DNA from: Chloroflexota bacterium
GTDB taxonomy: Bacteria; Chloroflexota; Anaerolineae; Anaerolineales; Villigracilaceae
Assembly: GCA_023459215.1 (NCBI GenBank)
Contig: JAEWVF010000073.1
Coordinates: 1-26,959, forward strand
Direction: 5' to 3'
Length of the DNA stretch: 26,959 nt
Positions 15,335 through 23,631 of this stretch are shown in pieces. Within the stretch, counting starts at the first letter, position 1. The number at the start of each line of letters is the position of its first letter. The notes beneath the pieces are model-generated. The model was not told where the DNA came from. It saw only the letters and a program-made list of their open reading frames with translations, and did not search any database. A program made the translations under genes and the position numbers.

Positions 15335-15376
15335 GCCCTTCGACTACGCTGAAAAACGCTCCGCTCAGGCCCTGTG
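15335..15376 (+). repeat. Split palindromic repeat, copy E
   Basis: GCCCTTCGACTACGC, a short insert with ACGCT repeats, then CCGCTCAGGCCCTGTG. It begins 7 bases after the thrC stop codon and precedes the terminator. It is the simplest single copy in the window. Confidence 0.55.
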
Positions 15377-15420
15377 TGCCAAGATGATCGTCTTAGATTT
15401 ATTCTGCAAAGTGGAGAATC

Positions 15421-15458
15421 AAAAGAGGCCGTTCGCAAAATCGAACAGCCTCTTTTTT
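15421..15458. terminator. Bidirectional intrinsic terminator between thrC and the MFS gene
   Basis: AAAAGAGGC with GTTCG on the left and CGAAC with GCCTCTTTTTT on the right form an 11-bp stem with small bulges around CAAAAT. There are T-runs on both strands (six T on plus, four on minus), so it can stop both converging genes. Confidence 0.85.
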
Positions 15459-15486
15459 GCAAGTGTTTGCCGGATGTCGGGATGTT

Positions 15487-16926
15487 TTACTGGCTTTCCT
15501 TTTTTTGCCGGTCGTAGGCTTTTACATCGGCAATCGCTTTTTTTACGTTCACAAATGGCAGGATAATCAAGCCGACAACAAAGAAAAAGATCAGGGAAAG
15601 CAGGGCCGGACGCAGGTTGCCAAAGAGTTGGTTCATCAAGCCAAAAATCAGCGGGCCGATCCAGGATGTGCCGCGCTCTGAAACCTCGTAGAACGAATAG
15701 AATTCGGCTTCTTTGCCAGCCGGAATCATCTGGGCAAAAAGGCTGCGGCTGATGGCCTGGCTGCCGCCCATCACCAGGGCGATGAAGAAGCCGACCACAT
15801 AGAATTGGGCAACCCGGCTATCGCCATACAAGCCAACGTAGGTGTAAATCACCACGCCCGACCAAATAATCAGGCTAACGATGATTGATTCCTTGGCGCC
15901 AATCTTCCCGGCCAGACGGCCCCACAAAAGCGCGCCGCCGAAAGCGACAAATTGAATCATCAAAATGACAACCGTCAGGGTGCTCTGGTCAACTTCCAGG
16001 CCGCCGTTGATGAGCGGAGCGGCAGCAAAAGTCGCCGATACGGCGATCACAGTCTGGATGCCATCGTTATAAAGGAAATAAGCCAGCAAATATTTAAGCG
16101 TTTCGGGGAAATGCTTTATCTCTTTCAGGGTATGGGACAATTGCTTGAAACCGATACTTACATACGTTTCGCCAACTGGGAGCGGGTGTGAGGCGCGCCG
16201 CGCCCGCAGCCTGGACCAGGTAATCAGTGAAAAGCCCAGCCACCATAGGCCCGCCGAGGCAAGGTTGATCCGCACCGCCAGATCGGTGGGAATGCCCAGC
16301 GCATCACGAAACTGGAAGAAAACCAGGTTCAAGACCAGTAACAGGCCGCCGCCCAGGTAGCCCATTGCCCAGCCATACGAGGAGACCGTATCCCGTTTTT
16401 CCTCGCTGGCAATATCGGGCAGATAGGAGTTGTAGAAAACCATCGCCGCGCCAAAAGCCAGGTTGGCGATAATGTAAAACAAGCCGCCCAGCCACCACAA
16501 ATCCCCAACCACCGCGAATAAGCCTATCGTGGCCAGGGCGCCAATCATGGCGAAAAATCGCATCATTTGTTTGCGCAGGTGCGAATAATCCGCAATCGCC
16601 CCCAGGATGGGCAGGAACAACACTTGAAGCCCAACCGAGATGGAAACACAATACGGCAGGAAAGAATCGGGGGCAATCTGCAAGCTGCCCAGGGTGGCAG
16701 TCAGCGGATATTGCGCCGCGATTGATTCTGTCCATTCAAAACCGTTCCTGGCCAGGAACTCCAGTTTGGCCGCATCGCGAGCCAGGGAGGCCAGGTAAGG
16801 CCCCAGGAAAACCGTGCCAACGGTGGTGCTGAAGGCCGAATTGGCCCAATCGTACATGGCCCAACCAAAAATTTCGCGCTTGTCGTTTTGTTGTGGGGGT
16901 TGCTCGGCTGCACTTATGTGGCTCAT
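15487..16926 (-). CDS. UMF1-family (Atg22-like) MFS transporter
   Basis: A 479-residue polytopic membrane protein with about 12 hydrophobic helices. The N-terminal signature GWAMYDWANSAFSTTV (about 21-36) is that of the UMF1/Atg22-like branch of the major facilitator superfamily, with SYGWAMGYLGGGLLL further on. The eukaryotic members export amino acids from vacuoles. The bacterial substrate is generally unknown and cannot be read from this sequence. The start has a GGAG site 6 bases upstream. It is a single gene, converging on thrC. A possible -10 (TACAAT, 16965-16960) lies upstream. Confidence 0.9.
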   Translation of the reverse strand: MSHISAAEQPPQQNDKREIFGWAMYDWANSAFSTTVGTVFLGPYLASLARDAAKLEFLARNGFEWTESIAAQYPLTATLGSLQIAPDSFLPYCVSISVGLQVLFLPILGAIADYSHLRKQMMRFFAMIGALATIGLFAVVGDLWWLGGLFYIIANLAFGAAMVFYNSYLPDIASEEKRDTVSSYGWAMGYLGGGLLLVLNLVFFQFRDALGIPTDLAVRINLASAGLWWLGFSLITWSRLRARRASHPLPVGETYVSIGFKQLSHTLKEIKHFPETLKYLLAYFLYNDGIQTVIAVSATFAAAPLINGGLEVDQSTLTVVILMIQFVAFGGALLWGRLAGKIGAKESIIVSLIIWSGVVIYTYVGLYGDSRVAQFYVVGFFIALVMGGSQAISRSLFAQMIPAGKEAEFYSFYEVSERGTSWIGPLIFGLMNQLFGNLRPALLSLIFFFVVGLIILPFVNVKKAIADVKAYDRQKKESQ

Positions 16927-17094
16927 GGTCTCTCCGGCAGGAATCGCACTTTCGATTCAATTGTACAGGTGTTTTGCAAAAAGAGAAGTTTTTGATATGA
17001 ACTTTTACGATTCGTTAAACTCTGTCATTCTTCTGAAATACGCTTGAAATGAGGCTGTACGATTGTAAAAATTGCATTGTGTTAGCATAACGAT

Positions 17095-18066
17095 GTGAAA
17101 AACAACCGTTTCTGCCTGTTCCATGCAGCCAACAGCGATTGGCAAATTTTAGCCCGAAATGAGTTTGCCAACACCTTGCAAACTTGTCAGGGCGATTTCC
17201 AAACCTGCTTGCTGCAAATCGGGCTGGAATCCCGCTCCGGGCTGGCCGCGCTGCTGGTGCGCGGCCAAATCGTGAACCTGTACCGGCCGGGGCAGGCCAG
17301 GCGGCTGGCATCCAGCGACCCGTTCAAGTTTTTGCACGTTGAACAGGATATTTTCAAAATCCGCGTCCTGGCCCTGACGCCTCATACCGTTCGAATGGTA
17401 AAAATTTTGCTCGAGCAGCATAAAAACAAAGCGCCCAGCCTGACGATCCCCAACGGATCGATAAAATCAGCCATCGAACAGGCCGGGCAGCAGCCAGAGC
17501 CGCGACTGGCCCATCTTTCCTGGCCGGGCGCGCAAGGACTGGCGCTTTTGCCTGGCAACGGCCAGCCGCCCCGCCATACGCTGTTTGTGGCCTCCAATGA
17601 AATCCTGCACAGCGCCGGGAGCATGGCAGCCTTGTATCGCTGGAAGGAAGAGGATTGCAGGCTAAAAATTTATGACAGCCGGGAGTTGTCGCCAGCCTGG
17701 GAAGAATACTTCCTGCACCAGGCCTTCGCCTGGCTGGTATCCTTCCTGTTCAGACGCTTCGAAGAACTGGCCGGGCGCTCCCTGGTCAATACGATTGTGC
17801 GCGAAATGAACTTTACCTCGTCCGCCTACGGCTGGAACATTGCGGTTTCCAGTCGGAATATCACCGACCAGGCGGTTTTCTCTTCCCCGCAAGAGGCCGG
17901 ACAGGTGTACCAGCGCCTGCTTGAAATCGGCCTGCATCATGGCGAGTTGCTTTTGGGCCGGGAAACCATCTCGATGCTCAAGGGCGAATGCCGCGAACAA
18001 CTGCCGCAAGCTTATCGGGCCGCCTTCACAAATTACATCAAGTGGGCAAGAAAATCAGCAGATTAG
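17095..18066 (+). CDS. Unrecognised 323-residue protein
   Basis: I do not recognise the family. It starts with GTG and has no signal peptide or clear membrane helices, except one hydrophobic patch (FAWLVSFLFRRF, near 215-226), so it is probably soluble. The N-terminal 110 residues (with SRSGLAALLVRGQIVNLYRP) weakly resemble the small beta-rich modules in which SGxLxxxxGxIxxA-type strands recur, as in PATAN/DUF4388 domains. This is a loose visual comparison. The C-terminal third is helical. It is read toward ligA but ends 84 bases before it. There is no Shine-Dalgarno site; TAGCAT (17083-17088) lies 6 bases before the GTG. Codon use matches its neighbours, so the gene is likely real. Confidence 0.7.
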   Translation: MKNNRFCLFHAANSDWQILARNEFANTLQTCQGDFQTCLLQIGLESRSGLAALLVRGQIVNLYRPGQARRLASSDPFKFLHVEQDIFKIRVLALTPHTVRMVKILLEQHKNKAPSLTIPNGSIKSAIEQAGQQPEPRLAHLSWPGAQGLALLPGNGQPPRHTLFVASNEILHSAGSMAALYRWKEEDCRLKIYDSRELSPAWEEYFLHQAFAWLVSFLFRRFEELAGRSLVNTIVREMNFTSSAYGWNIAVSSRNITDQAVFSSPQEAGQVYQRLLEIGLHHGELLLGRETISMLKGECREQLPQAYRAAFTNYIKWARKSAD

Positions 18067-18138
18067 CGTTTGAACGCCGCCGGCGCGGGAGGAACAGCGG
18101 GTTTCGATCTGGCAGATGTCATATTGGGGGATAATCAG

Positions 18139-18144
18139 TATAAT
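18139..18144 (+). promoter_or_regulatory. -10 element of ligA, 6 bases before the start codon
   Basis: A perfect TATAAT followed by TATTTC and then ATG. Initiation at the usual distance would place the transcript start at the A of the ATG. There is no Shine-Dalgarno sequence, so leaderless translation is the simplest reading. Confidence 0.55.
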
Positions 18145-18150
18145 TATTTC

Positions 18151-20307
18151 ATGACCTCGCCCAGCCGTTATAACGAACTCAAACAACAAATCCACTACCA
18201 CAATCATCGCTATCATGTCCTTGATGATCCCATCATCAGCGACGTGGAGTATGACCGGTTGCTGGTGGAACTGCGCCAGATCGAAGCCGACCACCCGGAT
18301 TGGGTTACACCCGATTCACCCACCCAGCGCGCCGGGGCAACCGTCTCGGAAAAATTCGAGAAAGTGCGCCATCCGCGCCCAATTTTGAGTCTGGCGAACG
18401 CCTTCGGCGCAGCGGACGCGCGCGCCTGGTACGAACGCATCCGCAAGCTGGATGACCGCGTCGAGCGGGCCAGGTTCACTGTCGAACCGAAAATCGACGG
18501 GTTGAGCGTGGTTCTGCACTATCGGGACGGAGTCTTCGTCCAGGGCGCGACGCGCGGCGACGGGGAGATTGGCGAGGATATAACGGCGAACCTGCGCACG
18601 GTGCGGGCGATCCCGTTGCAGATACCGGTGAAAAGCAATGAGAAACAAGATGATGAGAAGCACAGTGTCGGGCAATTATCCATGTTTAGCCAGCCTGCCC
18701 AGCCCGTTTCTCATTCCTTGGTGCCTGCTTACCTCGTTCTCCGCGGCGAGGTTTTTATCACCAACAAGGATTTCGAAAAACTGAACAGCAAACTGGCCGA
18801 GGCGGGCGAAAAAACCTACTTGAATCCGCGCAATACGGCTGCCGGTTCGCTGCGCCAACTCGACCCGGCCATCACTGCCAGCCGTCCGCTGACGATTTTG
18901 GTTTATCAGGTTGTTTATTATGAGTTGTCCGGTACCCCTATTGGTCAGTTAGCCAGTCAACCGGCCAACAGGCCAACCGGTCAGCCAGACAGCTCTGTCC
19001 CAGCCTCACAGTGGGAATTGTTGACCTGGCTCAAAGCCCTGGGCTTTCCCGTTTCCGATGCGGCCCGGACGTTTGATACGCTCGACGAAGCGATTGCCTA
19101 CACCGAAACCTGGGACAAGCGCCGCGACGAACTGGGCTATGAAGCCGATGGCATGGTCATCAAACTGGACGATTTGCGCCTGGCCGATGAACTCGGCTTT
19201 GTCGGCAAGGACCCGCGCGGGGCAACCGCCTTCAAATTCCCGGCCCGCGAGGTGACAACCCGACTGCTCAATATCGAAGTCGAGGTGGGACGGACGGGGG
19301 TGCTGACCCCGCGCGCCGCGCTCGAAGCGGTCGAGATCGGCGGGGTGGTTGTCCGCAACGCCACCCTGCACAATTTTGACTATATCGCCGAGAAAGACAT
19401 CCGCATCGGCGACCGGGTGCTGGTCAAACGCGCCGGCGAAGTCATCCCGTATGTCATTGGCCCGGTCGTGGATGCCCGCTCCGGCGCGGAGACGGCCTAC
19501 ATCCCGCCCCAAACCTGCCCGGCCTGCGGGCAGGCGGTGGAACATTTCGAGGGCGAAGTGGCCTGGTACTGCGTCAATGCCGCCTGCCCCGCTCAACTCG
19601 TCCGCAACCTGGAGCATTATGTTTCGCGCGGCGCAATGGACATCAACGGGCTGGGCATCAAAATCGTCGAGCAGCTCATTTCCACCGGGCTGGTGCGCGA
19701 TGTGGCCGACCTGTACACGCTTACCCGCGAGCAACTACTCGGGCTGGAAGGTTTCGCCGACAAAAAAGCCGACAACCTGCTGGCCGCCATCACGGACTCG
19801 AAATCGCGCCCGTTGAATCGGCTGATCACCGCCCTGGGGGTTCACGGCGTCGGCGAAGTGGCCGCGGCAGACCTGGCCCGGCATTTCGGCAATCTGGATG
19901 CCCTGGCCGCCGCCACGCCTGCCGATCTACAGGCCATCGAAGGCTTCGGCCCCAATACCGCCGCCTCGATTGTGGACTGGTTTGCCCGCCCCGCCAACCA
20001 GAATTTGTTGACGAAGTTGAAAACAGCCGGGGTTTGGCCTTCTGTCGATAACTCGTTACTCGTTTCTCGTTACTCGTCCACTTTGGCTGGCCTGACCTTC
20101 GTCGTCACCGGCACACTCCCAACCTTGAGCCGCGAAGGGGTTAAAGAATTCATCGAATCGCACGGCGGCAAAGTCACCGACTCGGTCAGCAAAAAGACCA
20201 GCTACCTCATCCTGGGCGAAAATCCTGGCTCGAAGCATGACAAGGCCCTGGCGTTGGGCGTGCCAATCCTGGATGAAGACGGGCTGAAAAAACTGGCCGG
20301 GTCATGA
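18151..20307 (+). CDS. ligA: NAD-dependent DNA ligase LigA
   Basis: A 718-residue ligase that seals nicks using NAD. Order: Ia domain (HYHNHRYHVLDDPIISDVEYD near the start), adenylation domain with the nucleophile Lys114 in EPKIDGLS and GATRGDGEIGEDIT, OB domain (EVEVGRTGVLTPRA), a Cys4 zinc finger (CPACG and CVNAACPAQ), HhH repeats, and a C-terminal BRCT (LAGLTFVVTGTLP). It is longer than the usual 670 or so because of three low-complexity in-frame insertions: about 161-190, 261-283 and 631-640. Each is encoded by repetitive or palindromic DNA and lies between conserved elements, so activity is probably kept. The start at 18151 is chosen because it begins at the family N-terminus; the frame continues upstream to a TTG at 18070. 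Confidence 0.96.
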   Translation: MTSPSRYNELKQQIHYHNHRYHVLDDPIISDVEYDRLLVELRQIEADHPDWVTPDSPTQRAGATVSEKFEKVRHPRPILSLANAFGAADARAWYERIRKLDDRVERARFTVEPKIDGLSVVLHYRDGVFVQGATRGDGEIGEDITANLRTVRAIPLQIPVKSNEKQDDEKHSVGQLSMFSQPAQPVSHSLVPAYLVLRGEVFITNKDFEKLNSKLAEAGEKTYLNPRNTAAGSLRQLDPAITASRPLTILVYQVVYYELSGTPIGQLASQPANRPTGQPDSSVPASQWELLTWLKALGFPVSDAARTFDTLDEAIAYTETWDKRRDELGYEADGMVIKLDDLRLADELGFVGKDPRGATAFKFPAREVTTRLLNIEVEVGRTGVLTPRAALEAVEIGGVVVRNATLHNFDYIAEKDIRIGDRVLVKRAGEVIPYVIGPVVDARSGAETAYIPPQTCPACGQAVEHFEGEVAWYCVNAACPAQLVRNLEHYVSRGAMDINGLGIKIVEQLISTGLVRDVADLYTLTREQLLGLEGFADKKADNLLAAITDSKSRPLNRLITALGVHGVGEVAAADLARHFGNLDALAAATPADLQAIEGFGPNTAASIVDWFARPANQNLLTKLKTAGVWPSVDNSLLVSRYSSTLAGLTFVVTGTLPTLSREGVKEFIESHGGKVTDSVSKKTSYLILGENPGSKHDKALALGVPILDEDGLKKLAGS
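18637..18715 (+). repeat. In-frame insertion 1 in ligA with terminal inverted repeats
   Basis: AATGAGAAAC (18637-18646) and GTTTCTCATT (18706-18715) are perfect 10-bp inverted repeats flanking 59 bases. The segment encodes a polar stretch (KSNEKQDDEKHSVGQ and on) absent from ordinary LigA, between TVRAIPLQIP and YLVLRGEVF. Confidence 0.6.
18943..18990 (+). repeat. In-frame insertion 2 in ligA, GGTCAG/GCCAG repeats
   Basis: GGTCAGTTAGCCAGTC (18943-18958) and GGTCAGCCAGAC (18979-18990) flank CCGGCCAACAGGCCAACC. The DNA encodes IGQLASQPANRPTGQPD, a low-complexity loop between LTILVYQVVYYEL and QWELLTWLKALGFPV, which are adjacent in normal LigA. Confidence 0.6.
20051..20078 (+). repeat. In-frame insertion 3 in ligA, four tandem 7-mers
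   Basis: Four consecutive units ACTCGTT, ACTCGTT, TCTCGTT, ACTCGTC. They encode NSLLVSRYS in the linker between the HhH region and the BRCT domain. Confidence 0.65.
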
Positions 20308-22259
20308 ACAAAATTCTCACCGTCCTCAAAGCCACCCGCGAGCTTGGGCTGACCCAGGTTGGCCTGCTTGCGCTCTACAAACTCGGCCTGAAAAGTGGAC
20401 ACTACCGGCGCAGTGAAAATAGCGCGCGCCAGCCAGCAAACTTCGATTTTCCCCTGCCCTTGCCCGCGCGTGAAAAACTGCTGGCCAGTCTTGGCCCGGA
20501 CGGCCTCGCCCAACTCCGCCGCGATGCCGATGAAATCGTCGGCGGCCATTTCCGCGCCTTCGGCGGGCCGCCCGTCCCCATTCAGCTTGCTCCGCCCTCG
20601 CCGCAAACGCATTGGACAGAACTCGAAACCCGCCCGCACCGAGGGGACATTAAGCTCACCTGGGAACCCGCCCGCTTCGGCTGGGCCTTCACCCTGGGCC
20701 GCGCCTGGCAAGCCTGCGGCGATGAAAGCTACCCGGCAGCCTTCTGGCGTTATTTTGAAACCTTCCAGGCTGAAAATCGGCCTTTTTTGGGAGAAAATTG
20801 GACCTCCGGACAGGAAGTTGGCCTGCGTTTAATCGCCCTGACCTTCGCCGGGGCCGTTTTCGCCAATGCGGAGCAGACTACGCCGCTACGCCTCGCTAAT
20901 CTCGCCGTTGCAATCGGCCAGCACGCCAGCCGGATCGTCCCCACCCTGATCTATGCCCGCGCCCAGAATAACAACCACCTGTTGAGCGAAGCCGCCGCGC
21001 TCTACACAGCTGGACTGGCTCTGCCAGAACATCCGCAGGCCAAAAATTGGCGCAAGATTGGCGTCAAATGGCTCAAGTGGTGCTTCAAGCACCAAATCGA
21101 CTCAAGCGGCGAATACGTTCAGCACTCGGTCAATTACCACCGCCTGATGCTGCAACTGGCGCTGTGGGTAAAGTTTGTGTCAGGTGTCAGGTATCAGGTA
21201 TCAGGCAAAAACCTGACACCTGCCCACCTGACACCCGACACCTGGAACCTGACACCGATTGTCCGCGAAAACCTGTCCCTGGCGGCGCACTGGCTGTTCT
21301 GCCTGCTCGACCTCGACAGCGGAAAAGCCCCCAACCTGGGGCCTAACGATGGCGCGTACATCTTCCCGATGACCAATTTGCCCGGTGAAGATTACCGCCC
21401 GATCGTCCAGGCGGCGGCGCAAGCCTTTCTCGGCTACAGCCTGCCGCCCGGCCCATGGGATGAAATGGCGCTCTGGTTCCTGCCCGGCGAGCAAAAACTC
21501 AAAGTCGAGGCGGCCAAGCCTTCCGACCTGCGCATCCTGGGCATCTACCCGACCACCCTGCAAGCATCCGAGGCAGCCTGGGCTTACCTGCGCACCGTCC
21601 GGCTCAACTCCCGCCCCGGCCACGCCGATCTGCTGCACCTTGATCTGTGGTGGCGCGGACAAAATATCACCCTCGATCCTGGCACATTCCGTTATAACGA
21701 CCCGGCCCCGTGGGACAACCCCTTCACCTCGGCCCTGCACCATAACACCGTTACCATCGATGGCCGCGACCAGTTTACCCGCGTCAGCCGCTTCCTGTAC
21801 CTCGACCGCGCCGATGCGACCAGGGTCAAAGCCGAAGCCGGGACTCTCTCGGCGCGGCATTATGCCTATACCCGCCACGGGATGCGGCACACCCGCAAGG
21901 TATCAGCCCTTAGCCCCGAGCACTGGCAGGTTGAAGACGAACTTCTCAACCTGCGCGGTAAACCGCATACCTTCCGCTTGCACTGGCTGCTGCCGGATGG
22001 GGAGTATGAGCTGGATACCAGTAATGAGAGAATCGCAATAAGGCTAAAGTTGCCCAAGGGCTGGCTAAACTTGCAGATAAACACTCCCCAAATAAAAATT
22101 ACCAACCACTCTCTTGCCCGCGCCGGGGACATCGACCCACTGCGCGGCTGGTTCTCGCCGACTTACAATGTCAAAGTCCCCGCGCTTTCGCTGGCAGTTG
22201 AAGTACAATCGGCGGACGATGTCGGCTTTGTGAGCGAATTCATTTTTTCAGAGATTTGA
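20304..22259 (+). CDS. Heparinase II/III-family polysaccharide lyase-like protein
   Basis: A 651-residue protein of the heparinase II/III superfamily. The N-terminal alpha-helical toroid (about 60-370) contains NNNHLLSEAAALYTAGLALP and the putative catalytic segment EYVQHSVNYHRLML, with Tyr, His and Asn. The C-terminal beta-sandwich contains LDPGTFRYNDPAPWDNPF and ALHHNTVTIDGRDQ, the family hallmark. Members cleave uronic-acid polysaccharides by elimination and often sit in exopolysaccharide gene sets, as here with a glycosyltransferase nearby. No signal peptide is evident at the chosen start. The ATG overlaps the ligA stop codon (ATGA), so translation is coupled. An 80-base palindromic repeat is inserted in frame near residues 292-318. 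Confidence 0.88.
   Translation: MNKILTVLKATRELGLTQVGLLALYKLGLKSGHYRRSENSARQPANFDFPLPLPAREKLLASLGPDGLAQLRRDADEIVGGHFRAFGGPPVPIQLAPPSPQTHWTELETRPHRGDIKLTWEPARFGWAFTLGRAWQACGDESYPAAFWRYFETFQAENRPFLGENWTSGQEVGLRLIALTFAGAVFANAEQTTPLRLANLAVAIGQHASRIVPTLIYARAQNNNHLLSEAAALYTAGLALPEHPQAKNWRKIGVKWLKWCFKHQIDSSGEYVQHSVNYHRLMLQLALWVKFVSGVRYQVSGKNLTPAHLTPDTWNLTPIVRENLSLAAHWLFCLLDLDSGKAPNLGPNDGAYIFPMTNLPGEDYRPIVQAAAQAFLGYSLPPGPWDEMALWFLPGEQKLKVEAAKPSDLRILGIYPTTLQASEAAWAYLRTVRLNSRPGHADLLHLDLWWRGQNITLDPGTFRYNDPAPWDNPFTSALHHNTVTIDGRDQFTRVSRFLYLDRADATRVKAEAGTLSARHYAYTRHGMRHTRKVSALSPEHWQVEDELLNLRGKPHTFRLHWLLPDGEYELDTSNERIAIRLKLPKGWLNLQINTPQIKITNHSLARAGDIDPLRGWFSPTYNVKVPALSLAVEVQSADDVGFVSEFIFSEI
21177..21256 (+). 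repeat. In-frame palindromic insertion in the heparinase-family gene
   Basis: The left arm holds four close copies of TGTCAGG or TATCAGG (21177-21205). After CAAAAA the right arm holds reverse copies (CCTGACACC at 21212-21220 and 21248-21256, with CACCTGACACC and GACACCTGG between). It encodes VSGVRYQVSGKNLTPAHLT and further residues, inside the helical toroid after LQLALWVKF. Confidence 0.7.
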
Positions 22260-22317
22260 TAAGTTCGACCCCATTTATACAAAATATTAATTGTTAGCAT
22301 TTATTAGGAGACCGCAA

Positions 22318-23631
22318 ATGCTTTCTAAAGAAAAACTTGATATTAAATTTATATTACTTTTCATAGCATCGGCCGCTTTATTTGGCTTTATCTATATTGA
22401 GCATAAATGGTTTTTTGTATTAATAGATCATTTAACAAAACTCGATTGGGTCTCCCCTGGTATCAAATCTTTCTTTTACGATCGTACCCAGCGTGAAATC
22501 TTCGATGAGTTGATTAGCCCAATACGCGGCATACTTTTGACCTTGAGTTTGTTGACTGTTATCTCAATACTGTTTACAGATATTATTCAAAGGGAAAAAA
22601 ATTTAGAAACAAAAGGCTCTTTTCCATACATCAAAGCAATGGCACTGTTTATCATAATCGCAATATTGGTAACGCCAACAAAGCTGGGAGGCAGTGCGTT
22701 GGAATATGCAAATACATCTGTTGTTCTTTTTACAAAAATTTATCCCATCAACAATCTAGAGCGTTTGCTCTTACCGGCTTTGGCCCATTTGATGTTTTTT
22801 CGAGGGGATGGTTTTTATCTCATTTTTGCGCTTCTTTGGAATTTTGTATTGATTTGTGCTCTACTTTTTTGGTTGGTTCAAAACAAAATAACAATGCCGT
22901 TTTGGGCACTTGTATCGCTAGCAAGCTCAAGTTTTATCATTTTTCAGTTCATGGTACCGGGCTATCCTGATGTTTTGGTTGGAATCTTTGTTATCTTGGC
23001 TCTCGCCCTCCCCTCATCAGATGTGGGCTTAACGGCACTTTTTACCCTTTCCTTAATCAGCCACGAAGGAAGCATCTTTATTTGGGCAGGCCTCATCATC
23101 ATATTTTTCAAGCGCATTTATTGGCCAAAATTCTTTATTATTGTAGTTCTCTATATCTTTATGCGCTTTCTGGGAACAGGTTTTGACCTCAACACACTCT
23201 TTTTGCCCAGAGTTGTAGGCGAGATGACAACAATAGAATGGCTAAAATACAACCCTGATAAATTATTATTCGGAATTTTTTTTGCTTTCAAATCGGGTTG
23301 GATTATTATCGGATTGGGGATCTATCAATGGTTTCAAAAACGAGAGTGGAAAATACTGACATCTGCATTTGCCTTATTAGGAATAGGTGGGGTTTTGGCG
23401 GTTTACGGAATTGATACATCCCGTTTGGTTGGGTGGATTTTTCCGGTATTGTTGCTTGCATGGAAAGAGTTGGAATCGCCATTATCTAAATCAATCAATA
23501 GGATCGCTACATTGGCCAAAGTTCTGAACTTACTGATACCACCCATCTATGTTGGCCTGAATGGGATTGTCTTTCCACCAGGATTGTACAAACTTGTTTA
23601 CGATCTTTTGTTTTCGTGGCTTTTCGTCTAG
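22318..23631 (+). CDS. Unrecognised multipass membrane protein, AT-rich gene
   Basis: A 437-residue integral membrane protein with roughly ten hydrophobic helices, starting at residues 10-26 (FILLFIASAALFGFIYI). Its periplasmic-side loops contain RTQREIFDEL and HEGSIFIW. No family motif was recognised. A polysaccharide-related role (polymerase, flippase or lipid-linked glycosyl transfer) is only suggested by the heparinase and glycosyltransferase genes on either side. The start at 22318 has an AGGAG site 7 bases upstream; the frame extends nine codons further to a TTG at 22291. Base composition is clearly lower in GC than the flanking genes, with many A/T-ending codons, which suggests recent acquisition. 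Confidence 0.8.
   Translation: MLSKEKLDIKFILLFIASAALFGFIYIEHKWFFVLIDHLTKLDWVSPGIKSFFYDRTQREIFDELISPIRGILLTLSLLTVISILFTDIIQREKNLETKGSFPYIKAMALFIIIAILVTPTKLGGSALEYANTSVVLFTKIYPINNLERLLLPALAHLMFFRGDGFYLIFALLWNFVLICALLFWLVQNKITMPFWALVSLASSSFIIFQFMVPGYPDVLVGIFVILALALPSSDVGLTALFTLSLISHEGSIFIWAGLIIIFFKRIYWPKFFIIVVLYIFMRFLGTGFDLNTLFLPRVVGEMTTIEWLKYNPDKLLFGIFFAFKSGWIIIGLGIYQWFQKREWKILTSAFALLGIGGVLAVYGIDTSRLVGWIFPVLLLAWKELESPLSKSINRIATLAKVLNLLIPPIYVGLNGIVFPPGLYKLVYDLLFSWLFV

Noticed and set aside
18070..18150. TTG-initiated 27-codon N-terminal extension of LigA
   Set aside because: It contains the -10 hexamer TATAAT and spacer, and family LigA proteins begin at the ATG at 18151.
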